Shown here: positions 9,320 to 18,392 of the stretch, one piece after another
How positions within the stretch are numbered: the first letter of the stretch is position 1
Layout: each line of letters starts with the position of its first letter
DNA from: Chara braunii
Taxonomy: Eukaryota > Streptophyta > Charophyceae > Charales > Characeae
Assembly: GCA_003427395.1 (NCBI GenBank)
Contig: BFEA01000375.1
Location: 1,445,054-1,477,417, forward strand
Direction: 5' to 3'
Length of the DNA stretch: 32,364 bases
Program-made: the position numbers and the translations under genes
The notes under the pieces: model-generated
The model's input: the letters and a program-made list of their open reading frames with translations, nothing else
Databases searched by the model: none
Told to the model about the DNA's origin: nothing

Positions 9320-11275
9320 ACAGACCAATGTGAGGCAGCCTTCGAACGGTTGAAGTATGCTCTCATGCATAATGAGATTCTCATGGTTCCCGATCCGGAG
9401 AGGTCATCCGTCGTGACCACCGACGCTAGCTAATATGGCATAGGCGCAATGTTGGCTCAACAGGAAGGGAAGAAGTTAAGGCCGATCGAGCACATGAGTA
9501 CGAAGATGTCATCAAAGAAGTTGGCAAAGTCCACCTATGAGAGGGAACTCTACGCCCTTTACAAAGCCCTTGTCCACTGGAGGCATTATGTGCTTGGTAG
9601 GTTTGTCTAGTTAAGAACAAACCATTAGACACCCCAGTCGATCAAGACGCAACCTGTTCTCTCCGATGCACTCAAACTTTGGATTGAAGTTACAGATCAA
9701 TACGACATCAAGCTAGACTATGTGAAAGGAGAATACAACAAGGTTCCTGATGCGCTGTCACATAGGGCAGACTACCAAGGTGCGTTGCTTATTGAGTTTG
9801 GCCTATCTGATGAAGTAACTCGATGGGGAATGCCTACAAGGAAGATCCCGTCATGGTGGACATCATATGCAGACTAGCGGCCAAAGACAAGGCCATATCA
9901 GATGAGTTTGTGATGGTGGATGGGTTACTCTTTCTTGAAAAGGCACGGTTCAAAAGGTTACGTGTTCCATCTAGCGAGATTCTGCATAGTTATTTTTAGG
10001 GGAGTGTCATGATGCGACTGGTCACTTCGGCTACAGAAAGACTAGTGCTAATTTAGTGCAAAGGAATATGTTCAGACTTGTCAAGTCTGTCAGCGGGATA
10101 AGCCGCGTACTCTAGCCCCGCTTGGGTTATTGAAGCCCTTGCCCATTCCTGCTGGTCCTGGACACAGTGTCTCTATGGACTTCATGGACACCCTCGTGAC
10201 CAGCAAGAGTGGCACGCGGCACATCTTCGTCACAGTGGACAGGTTCACTAAGTACGCTTGACTAATTGCCATGCTAGAAACCGCAAGCACTGAACACGTC
10301 ATCAAGTTATTCATTGAGAACTGGGTTCGTGATTTTGGACTACCTAAGACCATTGTCCACAAATATGTCCGGTTTACAAGCGAAATGTGAAAGAAAGCAG
10401 CGGAACAAATGGGCAGCCAACTCCAAATGACTTCAGAGGATTATCTTGAAGCCAACGGCCAAGTGGAACAGATGAACCGCGTGTTGTCTGCTGAGGCATT
10501 ACATCAAGCCCAGTCAGGATGACTAGGATGAGAAACTTCCTCTAATTGCCAGCCTGTATAATAACGCTGTACATAGCACCAATGGCGTCAGTCCCAATCA
10601 GCTGCATTTGGGGTGGAAGCCTAGATCATCACTCGACTTCCTCCTTCCTGAAAACCGACTGACTGCAACGCCTGGAACCATAGAATTTGGTGTCCAGTAT
10701 GAGAAGTTGTTGCAGCAGGCTGTCAAACACATCAGGAAAACTCAGGAGGCAATGATTGCCTCTGAGAACAAACACAGACGGCAGTCCACATTTCAGGTAG
10801 GGGAACGTGTCTGGGTAAAGGCTAGTGAACTAGGACAGGAATTCTGAATCTCTTGCAAACTAATGCCGCAGTACTTTGGTCCCTGGGAAGTCCTTGACAT
10901 TGCGGGTAGTGATTTAGATGGTCCCTCGTACTTCATCAGAATTCCAGGTCATCTGTGCACTTACCCTGTCTTTCACACTTCAAAGTTGGCACCTTTCGCT
11001 GAGACTGAACAGTTTCCATCAAGGAGATCAATGCTGCCCCTAACCATGGTTGGCCATGTGGACGGCGACGACATTCTGGACATAGAGACTTGCCTGTTCC
11101 CAAGGCTGTGGGTTGGGGAAGACTGCCCAAACTTATGAGAGAGTACCGGGTCAGATTCAGGTATCATACGGATCCAAAGGAAGATCGTTGGTTCACAAGA
11201 GATGAGCTCGCCAAAACAGCACCTCAGATCGTGGCAGAGTATGAATTAAGATTGAAGGGGAAGGCACCTGCGTAG
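9302..11275 (+). pseudogene. Ty3/gypsy pol fragment, right arm (RNase H, integrase, chromodomain-like)
   Basis: Same order as the left arm on the plus strand. RNase H (9302-9610) has TDQCEAAFERLKYAL, TTDAS followed by a stop, and YERELYAL. A VKGEYNKVPDAL connector follows at about 9720-9760. The zinc-binding module (about 10005-10110) keeps ECHDATGHFGY and VCQRDK but has lost about 48 bp in between. The integrase core (10130-10480) has SVSMDFMDTLV and VDRFTKYA; the second Asp motif is changed (IVHKYVRF instead of SDRD-RF); NGQVEQMNRV keeps the Glu. The C-terminal region has LPENRLTATPG (10608-10847) and GPWEVLDI (about 10880). The chromodomain-like tail (11048-11275) has EYRVRFRYHTD and WFTRDELAKTAPQIV. 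Several stops and frameshifts make it non-functional. Its defects differ from those of the left arm. Confidence 0.88.
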
Positions 11276-11309
11276 AATCATCTCAGCGGACTTTCAAAGC
11301 TAAGGGGGA

Positions 11310-12428
11310 TGGAGTACGAGGAATGAGCACTCCCGGGGCCCTTGTCAGGCATGCAAGTGTTCTGGGCTGTGGACCCCATCAAGTCTCGTGCCCGTCCTAA
11401 GTGAAGGCGGGCCTGAATATCCACGAGAGGCCTCTTTTCGACATTTTCCATATGTGGGGTATCAGACAGTTGCACCACGCCAGTTGGTTACAACATGAGC
11501 CTTTCCTGGCTCTCCTCAGAAGCAACAGTTGCACTGCACAGTTGGTCCCAGGGCCTCGGTTGGTTGCGCCCTGGGCACACACAGTGGGAGGCGGACACAA
11601 TCACACAATGGCTGCGGACGAATGAGAAAGCAGCATTGTCGTCACACAGCCAGCACGAGCCAATGAGAATGAGGCAAACACTTGGAGCCTAGACGGCTGC
11701 CTGGACGTGCCCAAGTGTAAGGGGCCCAGGTCCGTCACAACCGAAGTGAGCCTGGGCGCAGACATTGGGGCCCTACTGGAAGCTACCGGAAGCTTCCACA
11801 GCCAGGCCTACGCACGCAGACACAGGCCGCACTTCCCATAAAGGAAAGTGCTCTGCCCAGGCTCAGACATTCTGGCCTGAGCAGGCAATGCAGCCACGCT
11901 GCTGCTACGCCATGTGAAGCTGCGCTATGCGGCCAGGGCGGACGTGGGCGCAAGTTGTGAGAGGGCGCTGTGTTGGCAGCGGGCGCACGGCGGCCATAAC
12001 CGGGTCGAGCGTGCGGGTGCAGGTGATGGCGATGGTGGTCTTCAGGTAGGAGGCGCATGCAGAGGGGAATCAAGGTGGGATGAGGGCAGGAGAGAGACAT
12101 ACCTGGTGTATGTTGGCGGTCGACATTGGTGATGACGTCACGGACATTCGTCTTCCAACTTCAATGTGGTCTAGTCGCATGAGCATAGATAGGATAGATA
12201 GGCTGAGTAGTGAAGGCTGGGCGCTCGCGCCAGACAGTAGGAGCGATATTGGATACAGTGTTGGTGTGACCAGAGAGTGTCGGCTTTGGCACTCGAGTTC
12301 ATTGTATTACTCTTATTTGGATGGTATCTTGGTGCATTGTGCTCTCTGCTTGGTCCATGACTATCTGGACTACTTTGTGATTTTGCAACTTGGATTTTTG
12401 TCTATCGATCTTGCACATATTCCTTGCA
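11310..12428 (+). mobile_element. LTR of the right arm (3' LTR, plus strand)
   Basis: It starts TGGAGTACGAGG right after the purine tract AAGCTAAGGGGGA (11298-11309), a good polypurine tract, and ends CTTGCA at 12428. At 1,119 bp it is almost the same length as the LTR of the separate element at 25494. Inverted similarity to 6397-7437 is visible along its length. A CCCATAAAGGAAAG stretch near 11840 could be a degenerate TATA box. The 5' partner LTR is absent from this arm. Confidence 0.75.
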
Positions 12429-12465
12429 CTTCTCACAAATAATTCGGCTCGCTCAGGAGAGCCAA

Positions 12466-13055
12466 TTAGCATTTCAATTGCATTGAATAATCGCCGTAAA
12501 AATCCAGAAGATATGCCCACAACTCCACAAGTGGTGGCCTCTCAACCGAAAAGACGGTCCACGTCCTTTCCCGAGTGTCCATATAGGCAAAAGTGGGCTC
12601 CGACGAAAAACTAAAGTGAAATAGGGTGTCTTCACAAATGAGTTCTACGCAGTTACGACACCCCGAATAATCCTTGCGTAGTCTCAGGCTCTCAGCAATA
12701 TCCCAGCGCACCACAACCTCCACGGGCTGGCCAAAATTGCAGTCCAAACCACTTCCAATCACTGCATCCGCACAAAGTAGTTATGCCAACTGCTTGTGGC
12801 CCGACCTCAAGTTGGTCCCACTTGGTCCCAAAATGGTTTCTGGTAGTCTTACACTACCGCCGCAGCATCGGATGGTTCCAACTCCAAAACCGTCCGCACC
12901 GTGCTCGCCAAAAAAATAAAGGTGACCGCCGGGGCAAAAAACCATACGTGCCTCGAGTCCCAACGATCACTCCGCCACATGCCTGCTTCCAAGTAGTGCT
13001 GCTGGTCCGCGCACCAGGTCACGCAGTCCCAAATAGGCGCACAATGCTGCAACAC
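12466..13055 (-). pseudogene. Unrecognised decayed coding sequence
   Basis: On the minus strand one frame (12963 to 12466) reads about 165 codons with a single TAA between HKQLA and LLCADAVIG. Composition looks protein-like (for example PVEVVVRWDIAESLRLRK, CPGGHLYFFGEHG). Upstream, a different frame (13055-12849) gives APIWDCVTWCADQQHYLEAG, so a frameshift near 12960 is likely. The GGHLYFFGE stretch faintly recalls a kelch or galactose-oxidase-type blade, but there are no clear repeats and I do not assign a family. It is interrupted and sits inside an intron, so it is probably a captured or processed gene remnant. Confidence 0.35.
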
Positions 13056-13354
13056 AGTGCCAATAGCTCTACCTTCCTCAATTAGCGACGGTGCTTGTTA
13101 ATCCGCGGTAAAAAGAAAAAATCCCACATGGTTCCGTGAAAACTGGCACTTGAACCCGAGTCCAAAGCTTACGCCAGCACACGTGCCGCCTATACATCAC
13201 TCCGGAACGCGCCACCGCCATCGTGGTCCACTCCAAAAATAATTATGTCCAAAACCTCCGCTTACCGCGCTGTCAAAACAGACACCACGGTTGTCTAGCA
13301 GCACCACCGCCTGATCACACCAAAAGGACCCACCGTGCCTCAAAAGTTCGACAG

Positions 13355-13484
13355 CACCTCCCCTTAAAATATTGCCTGTGCAGTGGAAAATTCGCGCACT
13401 ATGGGCCCCTTAAACCACCAGTACCTCACCCAGCTATGCAGTCCGACCCTCAGGCGACTGGTATGCCGAGCCTGCCGAGCCTGG
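13355..13484 (+). repeat. 130-bp direct repeat, copy 1
   Basis: Identical to 14656-14785 except for two substitutions (ATTGCC/ATTTCC and GCGCAC/GCGCAG), about 98.5%. It contains the motif TTAAACCACCAGTACCTCAC, which also occurs inverted at 15350-15375 and resembles the terminal motif of the MITE at 21435. Confidence 0.95.
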
Positions 13485-14655
13485 TAAAAGGGCCTTTACC
13501 CGATGTAGGCCTCAGGCCTTGTAAAAGTAAGCAACAGGGGCTTGTAAAAGTAAAGCAGTCTGAAAGGGTAGCTCGCCAGGGCTCAGAAACGTGAAAGCAG
13601 GGCAAAGGTCAGGTTCTCTATCAACAGGCACATCTAAATCTAAAGCAAAGGGCATTGTCAAAGGACTTACCTGTTCACCAGAAGATGTGCATGTCATGTC
13701 TGTTCGAGTAAGGGTGTGTCTGTACGTGCAGACAGTGTACCTGTTCATGCAAAGGAAAGTGTCTGTTCCGGCAGTAAATGTGTCTGTTCGTCTAGAGTTG
13801 TGCCTGTCCGAAAGTAAAGTCAATAGATACAGTCCCAGTTCTGGTCTGAGTCAAGGGGTCAGTCCAGATCCAGACTTTCAAGTCCAAATCTAGGCTGAGA
13901 GGCCTCAGCAGCAGTTGAACCTCATTGGGACTATACTGGGACACATGCAATGCAGGGTCTGGGACAAAGGAAAGGCTGAATTGAGCCAATGCAGACCCAG
14001 CGAGGAGTATAAAGGAAGCTGCCAGCCTCATTCCTCGCCAGATCTCCACTGGCCATTTCTGCGTGGAAGTGCTGAAGCACTTGTGCGCTAAGCCAGGAGG
14101 AGCAGCGCTGGAGGATGAAGATGCGCTGAGTGAGGGAAGAAGCCTGTACGCTGGAAGTGATGCAGCCATAGCTGCCCAGCGGGTTAGTATAGACTTAGAG
14201 GGTTAGTAGTAGTCAGCTATGAGTAGTATTCAGAGTAGATCCTCAGGAGAGAAGAGTGTGTATGCGTCATAGGAAGAAGGGACTGAGGCAGAGAGTGTTC
14301 ATTCAAGGTTTGGCTATGGAAGATACTTACCTGAGTTGAATGTGAACTGCAGAGGTGGCGCTGATGAGTAGTGACCACATTGATGACTTGGAGACAATCT
14401 GCAGATGTAGCGCTGATGCATTGGGAGTCATATTGATGAGTTGACAAGAGATTTGTGTTGCGCTGATGAGCGCTGGACTCAGGGGAACTTTGAAACACTT
14501 NGAAATCATATTTCTGATAATATAAGCTTGGAAACTCGGTTCTCTTCTCATCTACCTTTGTCTATTGCGTGAGACTACTGATCATTGTGTGCGAGTATGA
14601 TGCATGACATGTACACACTTCCGTGAGATGTTCCCCAGGACCCATGCACTGGGTT
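13485..14655 (+). mobile_element. Solo-LTR-like segment between direct repeats
   Basis: This 1.17-kb stretch has no coding potential but looks like an LTR: size similar to the neighbouring 1.1-kb LTRs, a TATA-like TATAAAG at 14008-14014, and the words GCAGCCATAGCTGCCCAG and GGTTAGTA. The latter resemble the GCAGCCATAGCTGCACCAG region of the LTR at 25494-26609. Exact TG...CA ends and a target duplication could not be fixed, so the boundaries are those of the flanking 130-bp repeats. It contains an N at 14501. Alternatives are a miniature LTR element whose short LTRs are the 130-bp repeats, or an unrelated segment caught in a duplication. Confidence 0.45.
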
Positions 14656-14785
14656 CACCTCCCCTTAAAATATTTCCTGTGCAGTGGAAAATTCGCGCAG
14701 TATGGGCCCCTTAAACCACCAGTACCTCACCCAGCTATGCAGTCCGACCCTCAGGCGACTGGTATGCCGAGCCTGCCGAGCCTGG
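14656..14785 (+). repeat. 130-bp direct repeat, copy 2
   Basis: Second copy of the repeat at 13355-13484, in the same orientation, two mismatches in 130. The sequence after it (GGGTATCGCAGG...) differs from that after copy 1. Confidence 0.95.
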
Positions 14786-16078
14786 GGGTATCGCAGGGAA
14801 GGCCGAGGCTGGAGGGACCTGTAGGGGAAAATAAAAATGAAAAATTTTGAAAAAGCAACACCCCTAAGGCCGTGAATGCAGCTGTATGCATTCTCCGAAG
14901 TGGTAGTCTGAGCGAGCCTCAGTGTGCGCATGTCGTACCTGTTGCCCTCGAGTCAGAATCCAAAAAGTAGAAGAGAGAAAAACGAAAAACATCCTTTTTG
15001 CCCTGATTTTGGTTTGATACATTCGTTGTTGTGCATGTACGAGTATGCCCTCAAGGAGGGCGGTTGAGTGGATCAGGGGATACGCCCTGTCTCGCTAGCA
15101 GGGGATCTAGAAACAAACTGAAAAAAAAAGGGGTAAAAAGAACAAAGCGAATCTAACTGTTTTAGATGTGAGATACACTCAGGAAAGCAGCTGTGTGACC
15201 ACGGCATCCAGACCAACCTTCCCCGACTTCATGAAAGAAAAGTAAGTTCCTGTTTGTTTTTTTTTCCCTTCGTATTGTTACTGCGACCGATCCTTGCACC
15301 TACGACCTCCGTCCGATGCGTCGCGTTAAAGGCAGCGTAGGAAAAACTTAGCTGGGTGAGGTACGGGTGGTTTAAACACACTGCCGTAGCTGTGCCAGCA
15401 AATGGAAAGCGCTTCCTCCCCTTCCGAAAAAGTGTCAGCGCCGTGCAGCCAAATGGGCAACACTTTCCCCCTATAATGTGTGTCGTTCGCCGTACTAGTC
15501 GCTGGTGCAGCCTCACGGCCACAACGCCAATGTAGAGGTTGGGCAAAATGCACTCAGCCCTTGGCTATAGCTGCCCTAGTCTCCCCTCCACCTGGAGTAG
15601 CATCACTACCTTCCCTCAATTTGCAGACTTCTCCCTCACTCCCTTCTCCAGCAGCAACTTCTCTTCGAGCTCCCTCAGCGCAGTGCAGCATTTGGCAATT
15701 ACTCCAGTAAGAGCTCCAGCAGTACTACCACAAGTGTTAACGTAGCAGGAAGTGCTTGGTTTTATAGCTGCAGGAGGGTGGTGGCCAGCACTCTTGCCCA
15801 CAGGCAAAATCCCGGGCTCAACTGAGGCCTTTGATCTGAGGTAAGATCAAGGGTCCAGAATGTTCGTACCTCAGCCACACACTTAGGGGGGAGGCAGTTA
15901 CTTTCAGCTGCTGCTTCAGAAATGAGGAAAAATGCCAGTCCCCGAAGAATTCGGAGGCCAGGCCCGACGACAGCTGCCATTGATAAATCTAAATGATAAA
16001 TCTAATCGGCGGCCGTCATTTCGTTTTGGCGTCCTGAAAGGTCGGAGGCGCACTATTTTGCGAACCGACAAGGTTGAA
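14786..16078. other. Intronic sequence with one inverted copy of the TTAAACCACC motif
   Basis: No gene is recognised. 15350-15375 is the inverted counterpart of the motif at 13406-13431 (AGCTGGGTGAGGTAC-GGTGGTTTAA), with one mismatch. It may be one end of a further small element whose other end I cannot find. Confidence 0.5.
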
Positions 16079-16250
16079 CTCAGCTATCTCAGAGTTTCAC
16101 GAGATAGCTGAGAATCTGGCATTTTCAAATCTTCTTTTCTCCCTCTTTTCTGATTTTTCTTTGAAGAGTTACAGCTCTTCAAAGTTTGAGGTACCCGGCA
16201 CATTTTCTAGTGCAGGTACATCGCAGAAATGGCTGTACTTACCCATTTCT
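16079..16250. repeat. Cluster of three perfect hairpins
   Basis: The stems are 16079-16090 with 16101-16112 (CTCAGCTATCTC, 12 bp, 10-nt loop); 16159-16168 with 16175-16184 (CTTTGAAGAG, 10 bp, 6-nt loop); and 16225-16232 with 16243-16250 (AGAAATGG, 8 bp, 10-nt loop). They lie about 65-80 bp apart. The origin is unknown. Confidence 0.85.
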
Positions 16251-16329
16251 ACAAAATGGCACTTCAGTTTTCAGGCCCAGTCTGAGTAGTCACACAAAGA
16301 CTTAAGTGGCCTGCATCTGAGGCATATTT

Positions 16330-16634
16330 GCGGCCGCATTCGTGGCCGTTTGCCCTTCCCCTTCCCTTTTCTCTTCTTTTTTCACCCCTCCTCTTTTCTT
16401 TCCCCCTCCTTTATTTTCTTTGTTTTTCTTTTTTTTTTTAATCCGCTCAGTTCCGTTGTAGGGGCAGTGCGTCATTTCAAAACAAACGGCCGCGGTCACA
16501 TTCGCAGCCGTTACCCCTTTCCCTTCCCTTTTCTCTTCTTTTTTTCCCCTTCTCTTTTCTTTTCTTTTTTTTTCTTTTTTTTTAATCCCCTCACTTCTGT
16601 TGTAGGGCCAGTGCATTGTTTTGAAACAAACGGC
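16330..16634. repeat. ~145-bp tandem duplication, pyrimidine-rich
   Basis: Each unit starts with a GGCCGC...GGCCGTT-like block, continues as a long C/T tract, and ends TTGTAGGG-CAGTGC, then AAACAAACGGC. The word AACAAACGGC recurs 145 bp apart. Confidence 0.88.
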
Positions 16635-16639
16635 TAGCT

Positions 16640-17620
16640 CCACTCAAGTCATTTCTCAGGGCCAACTTCGGCGATTTTTCGCGCTCAGACGTGTTGACGA
16701 AAAAATCTGGAAATTTGAGATCTTGCAGATTAGGTTGTGATCTTTTCAGGGGTCGGTGCCCCTTGACTGGTCGTTGCCGACCCGCAGCCCGATCGGCTGG
16801 TGTGCACCTACCGGCCGGGGATAGTCGGCACCCTGCAAAAAAAAAAAAAAACACCCCGCAAAAAAAAAGAAAAAGAAAAAGAAAAAGAAAAAAGGGTCCA
16901 GAACCCCTAATAAAATCACTGACACCCCCATAGCGGCCCCCAATACCCTTATACACCCCCGCAACACCCTCATTACCCCCCCCAATACCCCCTATATCAC
17001 CCCTCTACCCCCCTCTACCCCCTCTATTCCCCCCCTATACTCCAACCCCATACCACCCCCCATCGGCAAAAGTTTCTCAGTGGATTTGGGTTGTACTCAG
17101 CAAGCTCAGTACAGACCCCACCTCAGATTTGAAAATAAATCAGTGGATGGTTGTTTTCTGACTGGTCGGCAGACCGCCGACCGGTCGGCCCTACTGGTCG
17201 GCTGGAATATGGTCGGCGGTCGAGGTCGGCGGGCGAGGTCGGCAGTCGGCACGGATGCAACCATGGGACAAATATAAAAAAAATGAAAAACAGAATATTT
17301 AGATCGTGAAATAAATGCCGCGCCGTTTCGTCAGATTTTCCATTTTTGCCACTCTACCACGTGTGGGCCAACGAGAGTAGTGCCCCAACTTCCGTGATTT
17401 TTTTGCCCTCAGAAGGATGACTCGACAACTCTGAAAATTTGAGGGTTCGTCGATTTTGTCGTGATCTTTATAGGAAAAATATTTTTAAAAATGAAGGAAA
17501 AAAAATTAAAAAATCATTTTAACCACGAAATAAATTGCGGGGGCAATTCGACGCATCTTCCAATTTTGCCACTCCGCCAGTTTCCCCCACTGTGCTACCG
17601 GTCCCCCTTAATTTATGACG
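16640..17620. repeat. Low-complexity region with diverged direct repeats
   Basis: Segments near 16665-16750 and 17390-17475 share spaced blocks (GCCAACTTC, GATTTTT, CTCAGA, AAATTTGAG, GTGATCTTT) and look like ancient direct repeats. Between them lie A-rich AAAAAG repeats (16837-16893), a C-rich stretch built on CACCCCC/TACCCCC (about 16920-17060), and clusters of GGTCGGC words (16740-16830 and 17165-17250). No gene is recognised. Confidence 0.6.
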
Positions 17621-17756
17621 ACGGGGGTAGAGGTGGTTCAAACGAACAGGCGCAGTCACCTTTCATGAATCTAAAAGGAAATTATAAGACAAAAAGAAAA
17701 GAAAAAAAAGGAGGAAAAAAAAAAAGGAAAAAAGGTCACCTAAACGTTTTCACCCA

Positions 17757-17777
17757 CCCCCCCCCCCCCCCCCCCCC
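17757..17777. repeat. C21 homopolymer
   Basis: Twenty-one consecutive C follow an A/G-rich stretch. The complementary strand could form a G-quadruplex. The exact length is unreliable in assembly. Confidence 0.95.
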
Positions 17778-17819
17778 ATGAATGATTCTTCTGTTATAAT
17801 GCGAGTAGATACACCACCA

Positions 17820-18128
17820 TATTTTTTTTTATTTTTTTTTTACTTTTTTATGTTTTTTGCATGTAGAGAGTCGTGGGAAGGGCTGTTGCTCGAAAACGGC
17901 ACCCTTTCCTTTTCTAGATCGGAGGGCGAGGGGGAATCTAAAGAAAGATCTAAAAAAAATCTAAAACCAAATCTAAAGAAACTCGAAAAGGCCTGCTAAA
18001 AACGAAGTGGCACCCTGGTGCCATTTGTAACTTCCAGGGCTTTAGTTCCCCCGTAGTTTGCAGCCCGCCATGTGGCGGGTAACGTTTCGTTGTTGTTATC
18101 TTTTTTCTTTTTTCTTTTCTCTCTGTGT
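17820..18128. other. Intronic sequence with two short palindromes
   Basis: TGGCACC-ct-GGTGCCA (18008-18023) and CCCGCCA-tg-TGGCGGG (18064-18079) share the same design: 7-bp arms and a 2-bp centre. Upstream, five AATCTAAA/GATCTAAA-type words repeat at 17935-17985. No coding sequence is seen. Confidence 0.6.
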
Positions 18129-18215
18129 GGGCTTATGCCAACAGTCTCATCAGTCGCGTGGCTTTCAGCCACGGACTGTTTGAAACACAGACCCAAGTTC
18201 GATTCCTAGAGGGAA
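18129..18215 (+). pseudogene. tRNA-Glu(UUC)-like sequence, degenerate
   Basis: A perfect 5-bp anticodon stem CGTGG/CCACG (18157-18161, 18169-18173) encloses the 7-nt loop CTTTCAG with TTC in the anticodon position. After an apparent insertion of about 14 nt there is GACCCAAGTTCGATTCCTAG, which matches the T-arm and B box of plant tRNA-Glu apart from the stem. No convincing D-arm or acceptor 5' strand is seen, so it is a pseudogene or the head of a tRNA-derived SINE. Its T-arm part is repeated at 18288-18325. Confidence 0.5.
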
Positions 18216-18221
18216 TCGAAA

Positions 18222-18287
18222 TTTTTTGAACCATTTTTTTTTCTTCTCGATTTCTGTGTGTCATCCTTAAGCAGGGCTATGCTAATC
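18222..18287 (-). pseudogene. U6 snRNA 3'-half pseudogene, copy 1
   Basis: On the minus strand it reads GATTAGCATAGCCCTGCTTA, AGGATGACACACAGAAATCG, then AGAAG, an A run and ATGGTTC. This is the 3' half of U6 from its GATTAGCATGG core to the GGTCC end, with substitutions and an A-rich insertion. The 5' half is missing. Confidence 0.8.
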
Positions 18288-18392
18288 AAACACAGACCCA
18301 AGTTAGATTCCTAGAGGGAATCAAAAAATTTTGAACCATTTTTTTTTCTCGATTTATGTGTGTCATCCTTACGCGGGGCCATGCTGATCTTC
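18287..18392 (-). pseudogene. U6 snRNA 3'-half pseudogene, copy 2, with tRNA-like T-arm copy
   Basis: A tandem duplicate of 18183-18287 with a period of about 104 bp. The T-arm-like GACCCAAGTTAGATTCCTAG is followed by antisense U6 (18326-18392: ACCATT, a T run, CTCGATTTATGTGTGTCATC, CTTACGCGGGGCCATGCTGA, TCTTC). The U6 part is closer to the real snRNA than in copy 1. Confidence 0.8.

Larger units (their letters stand above)
6397..12428. mobile_element. Head-to-head inverted pair of 5'-truncated Ty3/gypsy elements (6.0-kb palindrome)
   Basis: The left arm (6397-9297) reads on the minus strand and the right arm (9302-12428) on the plus strand. Each runs from the RNase H region through integrase and a chromodomain-like tail to an LTR on the outer side. 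Neither arm has gag, protease or the main reverse transcriptase domain, and there is no LTR at the centre. The arms meet at 9298-9319, and both are truncated at the same TD-CEAAF codons. By eye the arms are about 92% identical near the centre and about 88% near the coding end. The outer edges are 5'-TGCAAGGAATAT (6397) and ATATTCCTTGCA-3' (12428), a proper inverted LTR terminus. Flanks ATATA and CTTCT do not match as a 5-bp target duplication. Arm-specific indels show long residence or two diverged copies. Confidence 0.88.

Noticed and set aside
9251-9433. A 5' LTR or primer site between the two arms
   Set aside because: Only 22 bp separate the arms, and both sides are RNase H coding sequence.
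6392-12433. Target-site duplication for the inverted retroelement
   Set aside because: Flanks ATATA and CTTCT do not match. The left flank is a TA microsatellite that could have changed, so absence is not informative either way.
16920-17060. Telomere-like C-rich repeats
   Set aside because: Words such as CACCCCC and TACCCCC vary and never form the plant CCCTAAA unit in tandem.
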